Below are positions 1-5,899 of a stretch of 12,753 bases of DNA, one piece after another (position 1 is the first letter of the stretch; each line of letters starts with the position of its first letter). Source of the DNA: RGIG5579 sp045601445. GTDB taxonomy: Bacteria > Bacillota > Clostridia > Oscillospirales > SIG627. The notes under the pieces were generated by a model that worked only from the letters and a program-made list of their open reading frames with translations, was not told the DNA's origin and ran no database searches. The DNA lies in assembly GCA_045601445.1 (NCBI GenBank), contig JAZRZQ010000010.1, positions 1-12,753 of the forward strand, in the 5' to 3' direction. A program made the translations under genes and the position numbers.

Positions 1-155
1 ACACCGCGCAGTCCCGCCGTTCCGAATTCCAGATCCTTGTAAAAGCGATCCTCGATCTCCTTGGGGTCGGTCAGCGTGAGCAGCTCGCGCCTTGTTTCTT
101 CGTCAAAAGCGTCGTTTTCGCACCAAATGCGGTATTGCGTCTCTACGTTCGTCAT
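1..155 (-). CDS. Phosphoglucomutase/phosphomannomutase family protein, N-terminal fragment
   Basis: Only the first 51 codons are in the window; the gene runs off the left edge. The translation begins MTNVETQYRIW and ends in EFGTAGLRG, the hallmark N-terminal motif of clostridial and bacillar alpha-D-phosphohexomutases (PgcA-like), which interconvert glucose-1-phosphate and glucose-6-phosphate or the mannose equivalents in the cytoplasm. The start is fixed by an AGGAGG ribosome binding site at 163-168, seven bases before the ATG. A good promoter lies just upstream (183-211), giving a leader of only about 20 bases. The catalytic serine loop is outside the window, so substrate preference cannot be judged. 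Family assignment is firm; the exact enzyme is inferred. Confidence 0.88.
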   Translation of the reverse strand, partial: MTNVETQYRIWCENDAFDEETRRELLTLTDPKEIEDRFYKDLEFGTAGLRG

Positions 156-182
156 CGAAAAACCTCCTGAATGCTTTTTCTT

Positions 183-211
183 ATTATACCCTCGAAAAGC
201 TGTTTCGTCAA
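183..211 (-). promoter_or_regulatory. Sigma-A promoter of the phosphohexomutase gene
   Basis: Read on the minus strand, TTGACG (211-206) and TATAAT (188-183) are separated by exactly 17 bases. The predicted start is near 176, about 20 bases from the ATG. Its -35 box lies 5 bp from the -35 box of the divergent plus-strand promoter, so the two promoters are back to back and could share a regulator. Confidence 0.85.
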
Positions 212-216
212 TCCAC

Positions 217-245
217 TTGACAAAAACAGTGCTTTCTTGTATAAT
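217..245 (+). promoter_or_regulatory. Consensus sigma-A promoter for the CNNM leader transcript
   Basis: TTGACA (217-222) and TATAAT (240-245) with a 17-base spacer: a perfect match to the vegetative consensus. Transcription should start near 252, leaving a leader of about 195 bases before the CNNM start codon at 448. That leader contains a short ORF and an intrinsic terminator. A promoter this strong followed by an early terminator points to control after initiation. Confidence 0.9.
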
Positions 246-284
246 AAATAAAGTTTTGAAAGGAAAGGGAGGGGTCAGTACAGA

Positions 285-359
285 ATGGACACGGACAGTC
301 ACAGTACCGTCTTTGTGAAAAGATCCTCGGATCGAAAACAATTCAATCTTTTGTTGTGA
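285..359 (+). CDS. Putative 24-residue leader peptide upstream of the CNNM gene
   Basis: A short ORF begins at ATG 285 and stops at TGA 357-359. It is preceded by a purine-rich GGAGGGG at 268-274, ten bases from the ATG. The peptide starts MDTDSH (two Asp in the first four residues), has a basic middle (KRSSDRK) and ends FNLLL. The stop codon ends two bases before the terminator stem that begins at 362, so a ribosome finishing the ORF would physically cover the 5' arm. This is the geometry of attenuation by leader-peptide translation. An Asp-rich N-terminus recalls the MgtL-type peptides of enterobacteria, where acidic residues destabilise ribosomes at low magnesium; that link is inference. 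It could also be a chance ORF inside a riboswitch that I do not recognise. Confidence 0.5.
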   Translation: MDTDSHSTVFVKRSSDRKQFNLLL

Positions 360-361
360 GT

Positions 362-406
362 GGTGTAGCCCGTCTTTTGTCAGAATGAGGGGTTGTGCCT
401 TTTTTT
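362..406 (+). terminator. Intrinsic terminator (attenuator) in the CNNM leader
   Basis: GGTGTAGCCC (362-371) can pair along all ten positions with GGGTTGTGCC (390-399), several as G-U wobbles, and is followed at once by seven T (400-406). It lies between the strong promoter at 217 and the CNNM ribosome binding site, so it would stop transcription before the gene unless prevented. The many wobbles make the stem only moderately stable, which suits a conditional terminator. Confidence 0.7.
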
Positions 407-447
407 GTTGATATTTTTGTTTTTGTATTCAGAAAGGATTTTTACGT

Positions 448-1770
448 ATGAATTTAGTCGGTCCCATATTACTTCAGTTCGTTTTGATCGTGTTGAACGC
501 CGTGTTTGCCATGGCGGAAATTGCCGTCATCAGCATCAGCGACGCCAAGCTCAATAAATTCGCGGAGGAGGGCGACAAGCGCGCCAAGCGTCTGGTCAGA
601 CTCAAGTCCGATCCCGCCAAATTTTTGGCAACCATTCAGGTCGCCATCACCCTCTCGGGCTTTCTCGGCTCGGCCTTTGCCGCCGATAACTTTTCGGGGT
701 ATCTGGTCGATCTCTTCTATCGCTTCCTGCCCCAAAGCACAAGCCGCGAGCTGCTCGAGACGCTCTCCGTTATCTTAATTACCGTTTTGCTTTCCTACGT
801 TTCTCTGATTCTGGGCGAGCTTGTCCCCAAGCGCGTGGCCATGCGAAAGACCGAGTCGATCGCACTCGGCCTCTCCGGCACCGTCGGCGGCGTTTCCAAG
901 CTCTTCAAGCCCATCGTTTGGTTTTTGACCGTTTCCACCAACGGCGTTCTGCGTCTGATCGGCATCGACCCCCATCAGGACGATGAAGAGGTCAGCGAGG
1001 AGGACATTCTCTTAATGGCCGACGTCGGCGCCGAAAAGGGTACGATCGACGAGTCCGAGCGAGAGATCATCGAAAACATCTTTGATTTTGACGATCTCAC
1101 CGTCGCCGAAATCGCCACCCACCGCACGGACGTGTCCCTGCTCTGGATGGACGGCAGCGACGAGGAATGGGAGGAGACCATCCGCTCCACCCGTTACACC
1201 TTCTATCCCATTTGCGAGGAATCCATCGACCGCATCGTCGGCGTGCTCGACACCAAGGATTATTTCCGTCTGGAGGATCGCAGTCGCAAAAACATCCTCG
1301 AAAAGGCCGTCCGTACGCCGTATTTTGTTCCCGAGGGAGCCAAGGCCGACGTTGCCTTCCGCAATATGAAGGCTCAGCGCGCCAGCTTTGCCGTTGTTCT
1401 GGATGAATATGCAGGCTTCAAGGGCATCGTCACGATGAAAAACCTCATCGAGTGTATCGTCGGTGATATTGACTTGGAGGAAAAGAGCGAGGACGAGATC
1501 CAGAAGATCGCAGACGACCGATGGCGCGTCAGCGGCAACGTCACGCTTGCCGTTCTGGAGAAGGAGACCGAGGTTTGCTTTTCCGAGGAGTATGAAACCC
1601 TCAGCGGCTTGGTGTTCGGCCTCTACGGTGCCGTTCCCGAGGACGGCAGTCGCTTTTCGGTTGAGCAGGAGCGCTTTTCGATCGAGGTGACCGAGGTTCT
1701 CGACCATCAGGTCGTGGGCGCGGTCGTCACCGTCAAAACCCCTTCTTCCCAATCCGACGAAAACGAATAA
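448..1770 (+). CDS. CNNM/CorC-HlyC family membrane protein (DUF21-CBS-CBS-CorC_HlyC)
   Basis: A 440-residue integral membrane protein with the full bacterial CNNM architecture: a DUF21 transmembrane domain (about 1-185) with membrane segments near 4-27, 62-82, 103-123 and 131-165; a cytoplasmic CBS pair (about 215-342, ending in VLDEYAGFKGIVTMKNLIECIVGDI-like sequence); and a C-terminal CorC_HlyC domain (about 350-431). Family members move Mg2+ (CNNM, MpfA) or polyamines (PaeA/YtfL), usually outward, with the CBS pair sensing ATP-Mg. Visible motifs are AEIAVISIS (23-31), IQVAITLSGF (63-72) and GELVPK (123-128). The second motif is of the Q-x-x-IT type rather than the GNN type in the two paralogues at 10177 and 11196, so it belongs to a different subfamily and may differ in substrate. 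AAAGGA at 433-438 fits the ATG at 448. Long attenuator leader upstream; bidirectional terminator downstream. Confidence 0.9.
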   Translation: MNLVGPILLQFVLIVLNAVFAMAEIAVISISDAKLNKFAEEGDKRAKRLVRLKSDPAKFLATIQVAITLSGFLGSAFAADNFSGYLVDLFYRFLPQSTSRELLETLSVILITVLLSYVSLILGELVPKRVAMRKTESIALGLSGTVGGVSKLFKPIVWFLTVSTNGVLRLIGIDPHQDDEEVSEEDILLMADVGAEKGTIDESEREIIENIFDFDDLTVAEIATHRTDVSLLWMDGSDEEWEETIRSTRYTFYPICEESIDRIVGVLDTKDYFRLEDRSRKNILEKAVRTPYFVPEGAKADVAFRNMKAQRASFAVVLDEYAGFKGIVTMKNLIECIVGDIDLEEKSEDEIQKIADDRWRVSGNVTLAVLEKETEVCFSEEYETLSGLVFGLYGAVPEDGSRFSVEQERFSIEVTEVLDHQVVGAVVTVKTPSSQSDENE

Positions 1771-1780
1771 AGAAAATTAC

Positions 1781-1842
1781 AAAAAAGATTCCGATTTGTG
1801 GCACCTTCCTTACGGAGTGCGCCTCAAATCGGAATCTTTTTT
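1781..1842. terminator. Bidirectional terminator between convergent genes
   Basis: AAAAAAGATTCCGATTTG (1781-1798) is perfectly complementary to 1825-1842, giving an 18-bp stem with A/T-rich ends that supplies a U-tract on both strands. The loop region contains a second, imperfect hairpin with TTCCTTACGGAGTGCGCC. It ends the CNNM gene on the plus strand and the lipoprotein gene on the minus strand. Between it and the lipoprotein stop (1843-1943) lie further small hairpins, such as TGACCC-GTG-GGGTCA at 1857-1871. Confidence 0.9.
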
Positions 1843-1943
1843 CTTATTTTCGCTTCTGACCCGTGGGGTCAAGGCTTGGCATCGCCGAATAGCAACGGAC
1901 GTCGGATTTGGCGTCCCCTTACGGCACCTTGATTTTGCGTTGC

Positions 1944-3227
1944 TTATGCGATGGAAACGGTGATGACGGGGTAAACCGCCGCCGGAAGAGCCAATCTTTC
2001 TAAACCGGTACGGAAGAACTCGGCACGGTCGTTCTCCGGATCGCCCTCGCGGCTCTCGGTCCACCTTTCACGATAGTAACCGCTCGTTTCATACGAGTCG
2101 TGTCCGGCAAGGGAAGCCTTGGAATAAGTGTATTTCGTAAAATAGTCACTGGACGGGTACAGCCTACACAACAGCGGCTTCGGATCTTTTTCCCAAGTAG
2201 AATATGCGTGGTAATAATCGTAGAAGGAATATAAATATACGTTGTCTACGGTATCGGCACCGCCCCAGCCATAGCCTGAAACGGGAATGCCCCAAGCATC
2301 CTTCATTTCGTCCTCGATCCACTCATTGATGAGCTTCGTGGGCAAAATTCTCTGCTTTTCTTCCTCGGAAAAGGCAATTTGGTAGAAGGATTCGTTCAAA
2401 AACGCTCTCAGATCCGAGTTTTCCCAATGAAAGGCTTGCGAGGACTGCGGATCGTTCTCCCATGGCAAGAATTCCAAGGGAACGGTCGACATCAAGGTGA
2501 GCCGATCATCCTGCTTTGCGATCACCTGCCAAAGGATCGGTTGCAGCTCCTTGTCGTTGTACTGATAGTAGTTTCCGAAATAAACACTATCCATAAAGGT
2601 CAAATCCTTCCACTCGCGTTGCGGTATCGCGGCGATATACTGCTTTAACTCTTCCATCCGCTCAAACCGATACTCGGGAATCTCAGACAGTAATATATTC
2701 ATAAGACGATACATTTTTTTGTGTCTGAAATACGGATCTCTGTCCGGATTTCCCGGCGAAGGGGAGGAAGGCGGAGCAAACAGCTCGTTTTCAAAGAAGG
2801 GCATCACGTCGGATATCAAAGCCTCGATCAAGGCAGGGCGGTAGAAGGAATAGCCTAATAACTTCACGTACGGCTCTCCCGCTGCGTCATAGACGAAAAG
2901 GGGCTTGCTAAGCACGGAGACATCATCCGTTGAAAGATAAACGAGCTCGAGCAATTTTTTAATCAGCGGTTTCTTAGACTCTATATTCCTTGCCTCCAGC
3001 TCTGCTTCCTCCTTTAAGAGCGCAGAAAGAACGTCACGGATCGTGCGATCGTGCTCTACCAAAAGTTTTCGGTTCCTCTCTGACAGGCTGTCCTTCCAAT
3101 CAAGCGTTTGAGGTGCCGTCTGCGTTGCACCGGCCGATTGGGTAACGTCGGTTTGAGGAGAGACCGGTTGACAGGACGTCAAGACAAGACAGGCAAGCAA
3201 AACAAAGGCGATGAGTTTTCGCTTCAC
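1944..3227 (-). CDS. Lipoprotein with C-terminal DUF6273-like domain
   Basis: A 427-residue secreted lipoprotein. It has a basic start (MKRK), a hydrophobic stretch and an LTSC lipobox, giving Cys19 as the lipidated residue, followed by a Thr/Gln/Ser-rich tether (about 20-42). Residues 45-200 are mostly helical and charged, with no family I recognise. From about 214 the sequence resembles the DUF6273 domain common in Bacillota surface proteins: VYFGNYYQYN...ILWQVI, then WENSDLRAFLN (268-278), FYQIAFSEEEKQRI (281-294) and VDNVYLYS (327-334). The usual WWLRSPG segment is not evident, so the domain is divergent. Function unknown. The start is a GTG with AAAGGAG nine bases upstream. By eye it is a little less GC-rich than the neighbouring genes. 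Confidence 0.8.
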   Translation of the reverse strand: MKRKLIAFVLLACLVLTSCQPVSPQTDVTQSAGATQTAPQTLDWKDSLSERNRKLLVEHDRTIRDVLSALLKEEAELEARNIESKKPLIKKLLELVYLSTDDVSVLSKPLFVYDAAGEPYVKLLGYSFYRPALIEALISDVMPFFENELFAPPSSPSPGNPDRDPYFRHKKMYRLMNILLSEIPEYRFERMEELKQYIAAIPQREWKDLTFMDSVYFGNYYQYNDKELQPILWQVIAKQDDRLTLMSTVPLEFLPWENDPQSSQAFHWENSDLRAFLNESFYQIAFSEEEKQRILPTKLINEWIEDEMKDAWGIPVSGYGWGGADTVDNVYLYSFYDYYHAYSTWEKDPKPLLCRLYPSSDYFTKYTYSKASLAGHDSYETSGYYRERWTESREGDPENDRAEFFRTGLERLALPAAVYPVITVSIA

Positions 3228-3312
3228 GGTAAAAAGCTCCTTTCTTTTCGGATGGTTTTTTCGGCAAAGCTATGCCAAGCGAAATTGGTATTTCCGTTTC
3301 AGACGTCTGCAT
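3100..3312 (-). CDS. Possible upstream ORF overlapping the lipoprotein start
   Basis: An ATG at 3312 is preceded by AAGGAGGTGA (3327-3318), the best Shine-Dalgarno in the window, five bases away. The ORF encodes 70 residues beginning MQTSETEIPISLG, is out of frame with the lipoprotein and overlaps its first 128 bases. The part inside the lipoprotein gene is just its shifted frame, so only the first 28 or so residues are independent. It may be a translated leader that moderates or couples lipoprotein translation, or a small peptide. No homology is recognised. It is listed because the ribosome binding site is too good to ignore. Confidence 0.35.
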   Translation of the reverse strand: MQTSETEIPISLGIALPKKPSEKKGAFYREAKTHRLCFACLSCLDVLSTGLSSNRRYPIGRCNADGTSNA

Positions 3313-3332
3313 CGGGCTCACCTCCTTCTCGT

Positions 3333-3349
3333 GAAATCGGGACGATTTC
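3333..3349. promoter_or_regulatory. Small perfect hairpin in the lipoprotein 5' leader
   Basis: GAAATCG (3333-3339) and CGATTTC (3343-3349) form a 7-bp inverted repeat around GGA. It lies between the predicted transcription start (about 3362) and the strong Shine-Dalgarno at 3327. It could be an operator or an RNA stem. Confidence 0.4.
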
Positions 3350-3368
3350 CGTGATAGTTTACACTTTT

Positions 3369-3397
3369 ATTTTAGACATAATTTTCCTATTTGGCAA
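3369..3397 (-). promoter_or_regulatory. Sigma-A promoter of the lipoprotein gene
   Basis: On the minus strand, TTGCCA (3397-3392) and TAAAAT (3374-3369) are separated by 17 bases, each one mismatch from consensus. The predicted start is near 3362, which places both the strong Shine-Dalgarno at 3327 and the lipoprotein start at 3227 in the transcript. Confidence 0.75.
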
Positions 3398-3462
3398 GGG
3401 TTTTGGGGGAAGTTGAGACAAGGGGGGCACATTTCTCCGTTTGCTACAAAAACAACGACGCA

Positions 3463-3545
3463 TTTTTGTGATATTACACAAAAGTTAACATTTTGAATTT
3501 CACAAAAATGTTCGAAATTCACATTTTTCGTGACTTTTCACAGCG
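3463..3545. repeat. AT-rich cluster of TTCACA/TTTTTGTGA boxes
   Basis: The segment carries a perfect inverted repeat TTTTGTG-ATATTA-CACAAAA (3464-3483), then TTCACA at 3499, 3518 and 3537, a strict 19-bp period. GAATTTC and GAAATTC also form an inverted pair here. It sits in the 3228-3666 spacer, between divergent genes. The spacing of about two helical turns suggests iterated binding sites for a regulator, but no known operator matches exactly. Apart from the features listed here I see nothing coding in this spacer. Confidence 0.45.
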
Positions 3546-3546
3546 C

Positions 3547-3584
3547 AAAAAAACTGAGGCGCACTCCGTAAGGAAGTGCGCCTC
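3547..3584 (-). terminator. Hairpin with minus-strand U-tract, shares loop sequence with 1806-1825
   Basis: GAGGCGCACT (3556-3565) pairs perfectly with AGTGCGCCTC (3575-3584). On the minus strand the stem is followed by two bases and seven T (the A-run 3547-3553), an intrinsic terminator for leftward transcription. On the plus strand the T-run (3594-3601) is ten bases away and would work poorly. No minus-strand gene lies immediately to the right, so it may protect against antisense transcripts or simply be a dispersed terminator-like repeat. Its 20 bases 3556-3575 are the exact reverse complement of 1806-1825. Confidence 0.6.
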
Positions 3585-3625
3585 GAGAAGCATCTTTTTT
3601 TGCGGAAACAATGTGCCCCGACGAA

Positions 3626-3633
3626 CATACAAT
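3626..3633 (+). promoter_or_regulatory. Possible sigma-E/K type -10 element before the small-gene cluster
   Basis: CATACAAT matches the -10 consensus of the Bacillus mother-cell sporulation factor sigma-E (CATACAnT). A convincing -35 is not evident: AC at 3608-3609 would suit the loose sigma-K pattern, and GAAACA at 3605-3610 is a poor vegetative -35. No better vegetative promoter is seen ahead of the genes at 3667-4611. Confidence 0.35.
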
Positions 3634-3666
3634 GGCTATGAAAGAACTATGTTGGGAGGGAACACC

Positions 3667-3918
3667 ATGGAATTAGACCGCGAGCTGTTAAATCAGCTTC
3701 AATCACTCGACAATGCCTCGCTCGAGCGCGGGATCGACAAGATCGCCCGCTCCTTCGGCATCGACCCGCGCCTTGCCTCGAGCTATTTGGGAAATACCGA
3801 TCAGATCCGCGCCGCCATCGCAAGCCTTGACCAGAAGGATCTGGATCGCATCACCGCCGCCATCGGAGAGGAAACGGCAGGCAAGCTTGCCGACGAGATC
3901 CGTCGGGAAGTGGAGTAA
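3667..3918 (+). CDS. Small protein of unknown function, first of three
   Basis: An 83-residue soluble, acidic, helical protein beginning MELDRELLNQLQSLDNAS. I do not recognise a named family. It has two similar helical stretches (LERGIDKIARSFGID and LDRITAAIGEETAGKLADEI). The ATG at 3667 is chosen over an in-frame ATG at 3649 because GGGAGGG (3654-3660) lies six bases before it. Its TAA overlaps the ATG of the next gene (TAATG), so the two are translationally coupled. No signal peptide or membrane segment. The role is presumably shared with the next two genes. Confidence 0.8.
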   Translation: MELDRELLNQLQSLDNASLERGIDKIARSFGIDPRLASSYLGNTDQIRAAIASLDQKDLDRITAAIGEETAGKLADEIRREVE

Positions 3919-4289
3919 TGGACCATTTTTCCGATCGCTTAAAGACCGTCTTGGCCGACCCCGAGGCAATGGCCAAGATCACGCAGCTTGCCCGCGGCTT
4001 TGCGGAAAGGGAATCTGGCGCACCCCCGCGCGATGAAGCACCGTCCGATGCCGCGCCAAGCGTCTCGCTCTCCTCGCCCGAAAAAGAGAGCAACCCCCTG
4101 CGCGATCTGATGAATACCCCCGCCATCGCCTCGGCACTGAAGCTTCTCGGGGACGGCAGTCGGGAGCGGATCGCCCTTTTGTGTGCGATGAGGCCCTTTG
4201 TCCGAGAGGCCAAAAAGGAAAAGCTCGATTCCATCATTCAAACGATGAAAATGCTGGATCTGATCTCTTCCGCCCAAAAGTATCTGTAG
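3918..4289 (+). CDS. Small protein of unknown function, second of three
   Basis: A 123-residue soluble protein. Three parts can be seen: a helical N-terminus (MDHFSDRLKTVLADPEAMAKITQLARGF), a Pro/Ser/Glu-rich flexible middle (about 32-62), and a helical C-terminus with ERIALLCAMRPFVREAKKEKLDSIIQTMKMLDL. The pattern 'first D-P-E helix, linker, then R-x-A-L-L-x-A-[LM]-[RK]-P' is one I associate with short uncharacterised proteins of Clostridia; that is from memory and has no assigned function. The start overlaps the stop of the preceding gene by one base. GTGGAG just upstream inside that gene can serve as the ribosome binding site. Confidence 0.8.
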   Translation: MDHFSDRLKTVLADPEAMAKITQLARGFAERESGAPPRDEAPSDAAPSVSLSSPEKESNPLRDLMNTPAIASALKLLGDGSRERIALLCAMRPFVREAKKEKLDSIIQTMKMLDLISSAQKYL

Positions 4290-4302
4290 AAAGGAGTCCC
4301 CG

Positions 4303-4611
4303 ATGAGCTTTTCACCCATGCATCGGCGCTCCTTTGCGCCCGACCGAAGCGGCTGGAAGCACGAGCAGGAGAGGGAGGAGCTCGTGCGGGCTCTGCAGGG
4401 AGAGCCTCTCGAAAAAGCGCCCGCCCTGCCCGCGCCGCCCGCCTTGCCCGCAGGGGGGCAAGCGTCGCCCAAGACCCTCTCCGAGCTGATCGATCTCGTC
4501 TCGCCCGAGGATTCCGCTCTCATCGCGCTGATCGTTTTTTTGCTTTGCGACAACAGCGAAAACGACGTCGTTCTGCTCGGCATTCTCCTTTACATTCTGC
4601 TGTCCAAATAA
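4303..4611 (+). CDS. Small membrane-associated protein of unknown function, third of three
   Basis: A 102-residue protein with a charged N-terminal half (MSFSPMHRRSFAPDRSGW), an Ala/Pro-rich hinge (about 38-50) and a hydrophobic C-terminal hairpin: ALIALIVFLLC (about 72-82), the polar turn DNSEND, and VVLLGILLYILL (about 89-100). The two hydrophobic stretches are short for full membrane spans, so it may be a re-entrant hairpin or a peripheral anchor. AGAAAGGAG (4288-4295) lies seven bases before the ATG; the gap to the previous gene is 13 bases. The bidirectional terminator starts immediately after the stop. It could anchor the two soluble partners to a membrane. Confidence 0.75.
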   Translation: MSFSPMHRRSFAPDRSGWKHEQEREELVRALQGEPLEKAPALPAPPALPAGGQASPKTLSELIDLVSPEDSALIALIVFLLCDNSENDVVLLGILLYILLSK

Positions 4612-4655
4612 AAAAAGAATTTCCTTTCGGGCACCGCCCAAAGGAAATTCTTTTT
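4612..4655. terminator. Bidirectional terminator between small-gene cluster and tagO-like gene
   Basis: AAAAAGAATTTCCTTT (4612-4627) is perfectly complementary to 4640-4655, and the loop contains a further GGGC-ACC-GCCC stem (4629-4639). Both strands gain a U-tract. The convergent genes stop at 4611 and 4659, so the terminator fills the whole gap. Confidence 0.92.
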
Positions 4656-4658
4656 CTC

Positions 4659-5897
4659 TTATTCTTTTGATTCCTTCTCAGCCTTCTCTTCCTTCTTGAG
4701 CTGAATCTCGTCGTGCAAAGCCTTTTTCAGGCCCGCCTTGTGCTGCTCCTGCTTCTGGACCTCGTCAAAGCGCTCGGGGTGCTTGATGACACCCGCCTCG
4801 TCGCGAGCCTTTTTGCTGCTCTTAAAGACGTGGAAGTTGAGCAAAATCACCGCGATTCCGATCAGAAGAATGAGTACGGCCGTTCGAACCTTGTCTCCCG
4901 TAAACATCACCGCGCAAATTCCCAAAAGCGAGGAGATCGCGTAGAGGATCAGAACCGAAGCGCGCTGGGAAAAGCCCATATCGATCAGCTTGTGATGCAA
5001 ATGACCGCGATCGGCGGCAAAGGGACTCTTGTGGTTTAACAGACGGCGAATGATCGAGGTGAGCGTATCGCTCGCCGGCAGTCCGAGAATGAGAAACGGC
5101 ACCAAAAACGAAACCAAAGCGTTGAATTTAAACACACCCAAAACCGAAATGGTCGCGAGCGCATAGCCGAGCATCAGCGCGCCCGTATCACCCATAAACA
5201 TTTTGGCGGGGTGGATGTTGAAGGGCAAAAAGCCAAGACACGAGCCGGCTAACAGAAGCGCCAGCAGCGGGAGATTTCCCTGCGAAGAGGAGATGATCGC
5301 CGTCAGCACCAGACAGAAGGACGAAATGACCGAAATGCCGCAGGCAAGTCCGTCGAGCCCGTCGATCAGGTTGATCGCGTTGGTGATCCCCACGATCCAG
5401 AACACCGTCAGAAGAATGCTCAGCCAATCGGGAAACTGATAGGTGTTCCCCGCGACGATGACCGAGTCGATGCGCGTTCCCGTCAAAACGGGGAACAGCG
5501 CGGCCACAAGCTGTCCGAGCAGCTTCTTGCCTGCCCCGATCTCCTTGATGTCATCGACGATTCCCACCGCGACCATCACGAGCATACCGACCAAAAAGCC
5601 GAGCAGCTTTAGATCGATCCCCTCGATGAACAGGAGCGTGGAAACCGAAAAGGAAATGAAGATACCGAGACCGCCGATGAGCGGAACGGGGCTCTTGTGC
5701 ATTCTGCGATTGTCCTTCGGCACGTCTACCGCGCCGATCTTGAAGGCAAGCACGCGAATTGCGGGCGTCAGCGCAAAGGCAAGCAGAACGCTGAACAGAA
5801 ACGCAAGAAATCCGTAGATCAGATCGTTTGCCGTCAGCGTCGACAGCTCAAAGCCGGTCGAGCTGGAAATGGCAGCGTAAATCGGAACAAATTTCAT
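4659..5897 (-). CDS. tagO: Undecaprenyl-phosphate GlcNAc-1-phosphate transferase (WecA/TagO family)
   Basis: A 412-residue polytopic membrane enzyme of the MraY/WecA superfamily, which transfers a UDP-linked amino sugar-1-phosphate to undecaprenyl phosphate on the inner face of the membrane. This is the first step of wall teichoic acid or other cell-surface glycans. All expected motifs are present: KDNRRMHKSPVPLIGGLGIF (61-80), VDDIKE with the Asp pair 115-116, NAINLIDGLDGL (173-184), AKMFMGDTGALMLGY (231-245) and the cytoplasmic His motif DRGHLHHKL (296-304). The NLIDGLDGL and HLHH forms favour WecA/TagO over MraY. A charged Lys/Glu-rich cytoplasmic tail (about 358-412) is an extension beyond the usual length. 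The ATG at 5897 lies two bases after the trpS stop, without a strong Shine-Dalgarno, so translation probably depends on coupling. The precise sugar is not known. Confidence 0.9.
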   Translation of the reverse strand: MKFVPIYAAISSSTGFELSTLTANDLIYGFLAFLFSVLLAFALTPAIRVLAFKIGAVDVPKDNRRMHKSPVPLIGGLGIFISFSVSTLLFIEGIDLKLLGFLVGMLVMVAVGIVDDIKEIGAGKKLLGQLVAALFPVLTGTRIDSVIVAGNTYQFPDWLSILLTVFWIVGITNAINLIDGLDGLACGISVISSFCLVLTAIISSSQGNLPLLALLLAGSCLGFLPFNIHPAKMFMGDTGALMLGYALATISVLGVFKFNALVSFLVPFLILGLPASDTLTSIIRRLLNHKSPFAADRGHLHHKLIDMGFSQRASVLILYAISSLLGICAVMFTGDKVRTAVLILLIGIAVILLNFHVFKSSKKARDEAGVIKHPERFDEVQKQEQHKAGLKKALHDEIQLKKEEKAEKESKE

Positions 5898-5899
5898 CG

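Noticed and set aside
61..318. 85-codon plus-strand ORF over the divergent promoters
   Set aside because: It runs antisense through the phosphohexomutase start and across both promoters, and has no ribosome binding site.
252..447. Known riboswitch class (M-box, yybP-ykoY, NiCo, ydaO, fluoride) or small SRP/6S RNA in the CNNM leader
   Set aside because: I compared the leader from memory with the core motifs of these classes and found no match. A covariance-model search would decide; a significant hit would replace the leader-peptide reading.
1012..1752. 246-codon minus-strand ORF opposite the first CNNM gene, and similar one at 11454-12224
   Set aside because: Mirror frames of CBS and CorC_HlyC coding sequence, with no start signals and no recognisable family.
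3464..3483. Rex or CRP operator
   Set aside because: Half-sites are similar (TTGTG/CACAA) but the spacer length differs from both consensus sites.
3649..3666. Alternative in-frame start for the first small gene
   Set aside because: It would place the good GGGAGGG inside the coding sequence and leave no ribosome binding site for itself.
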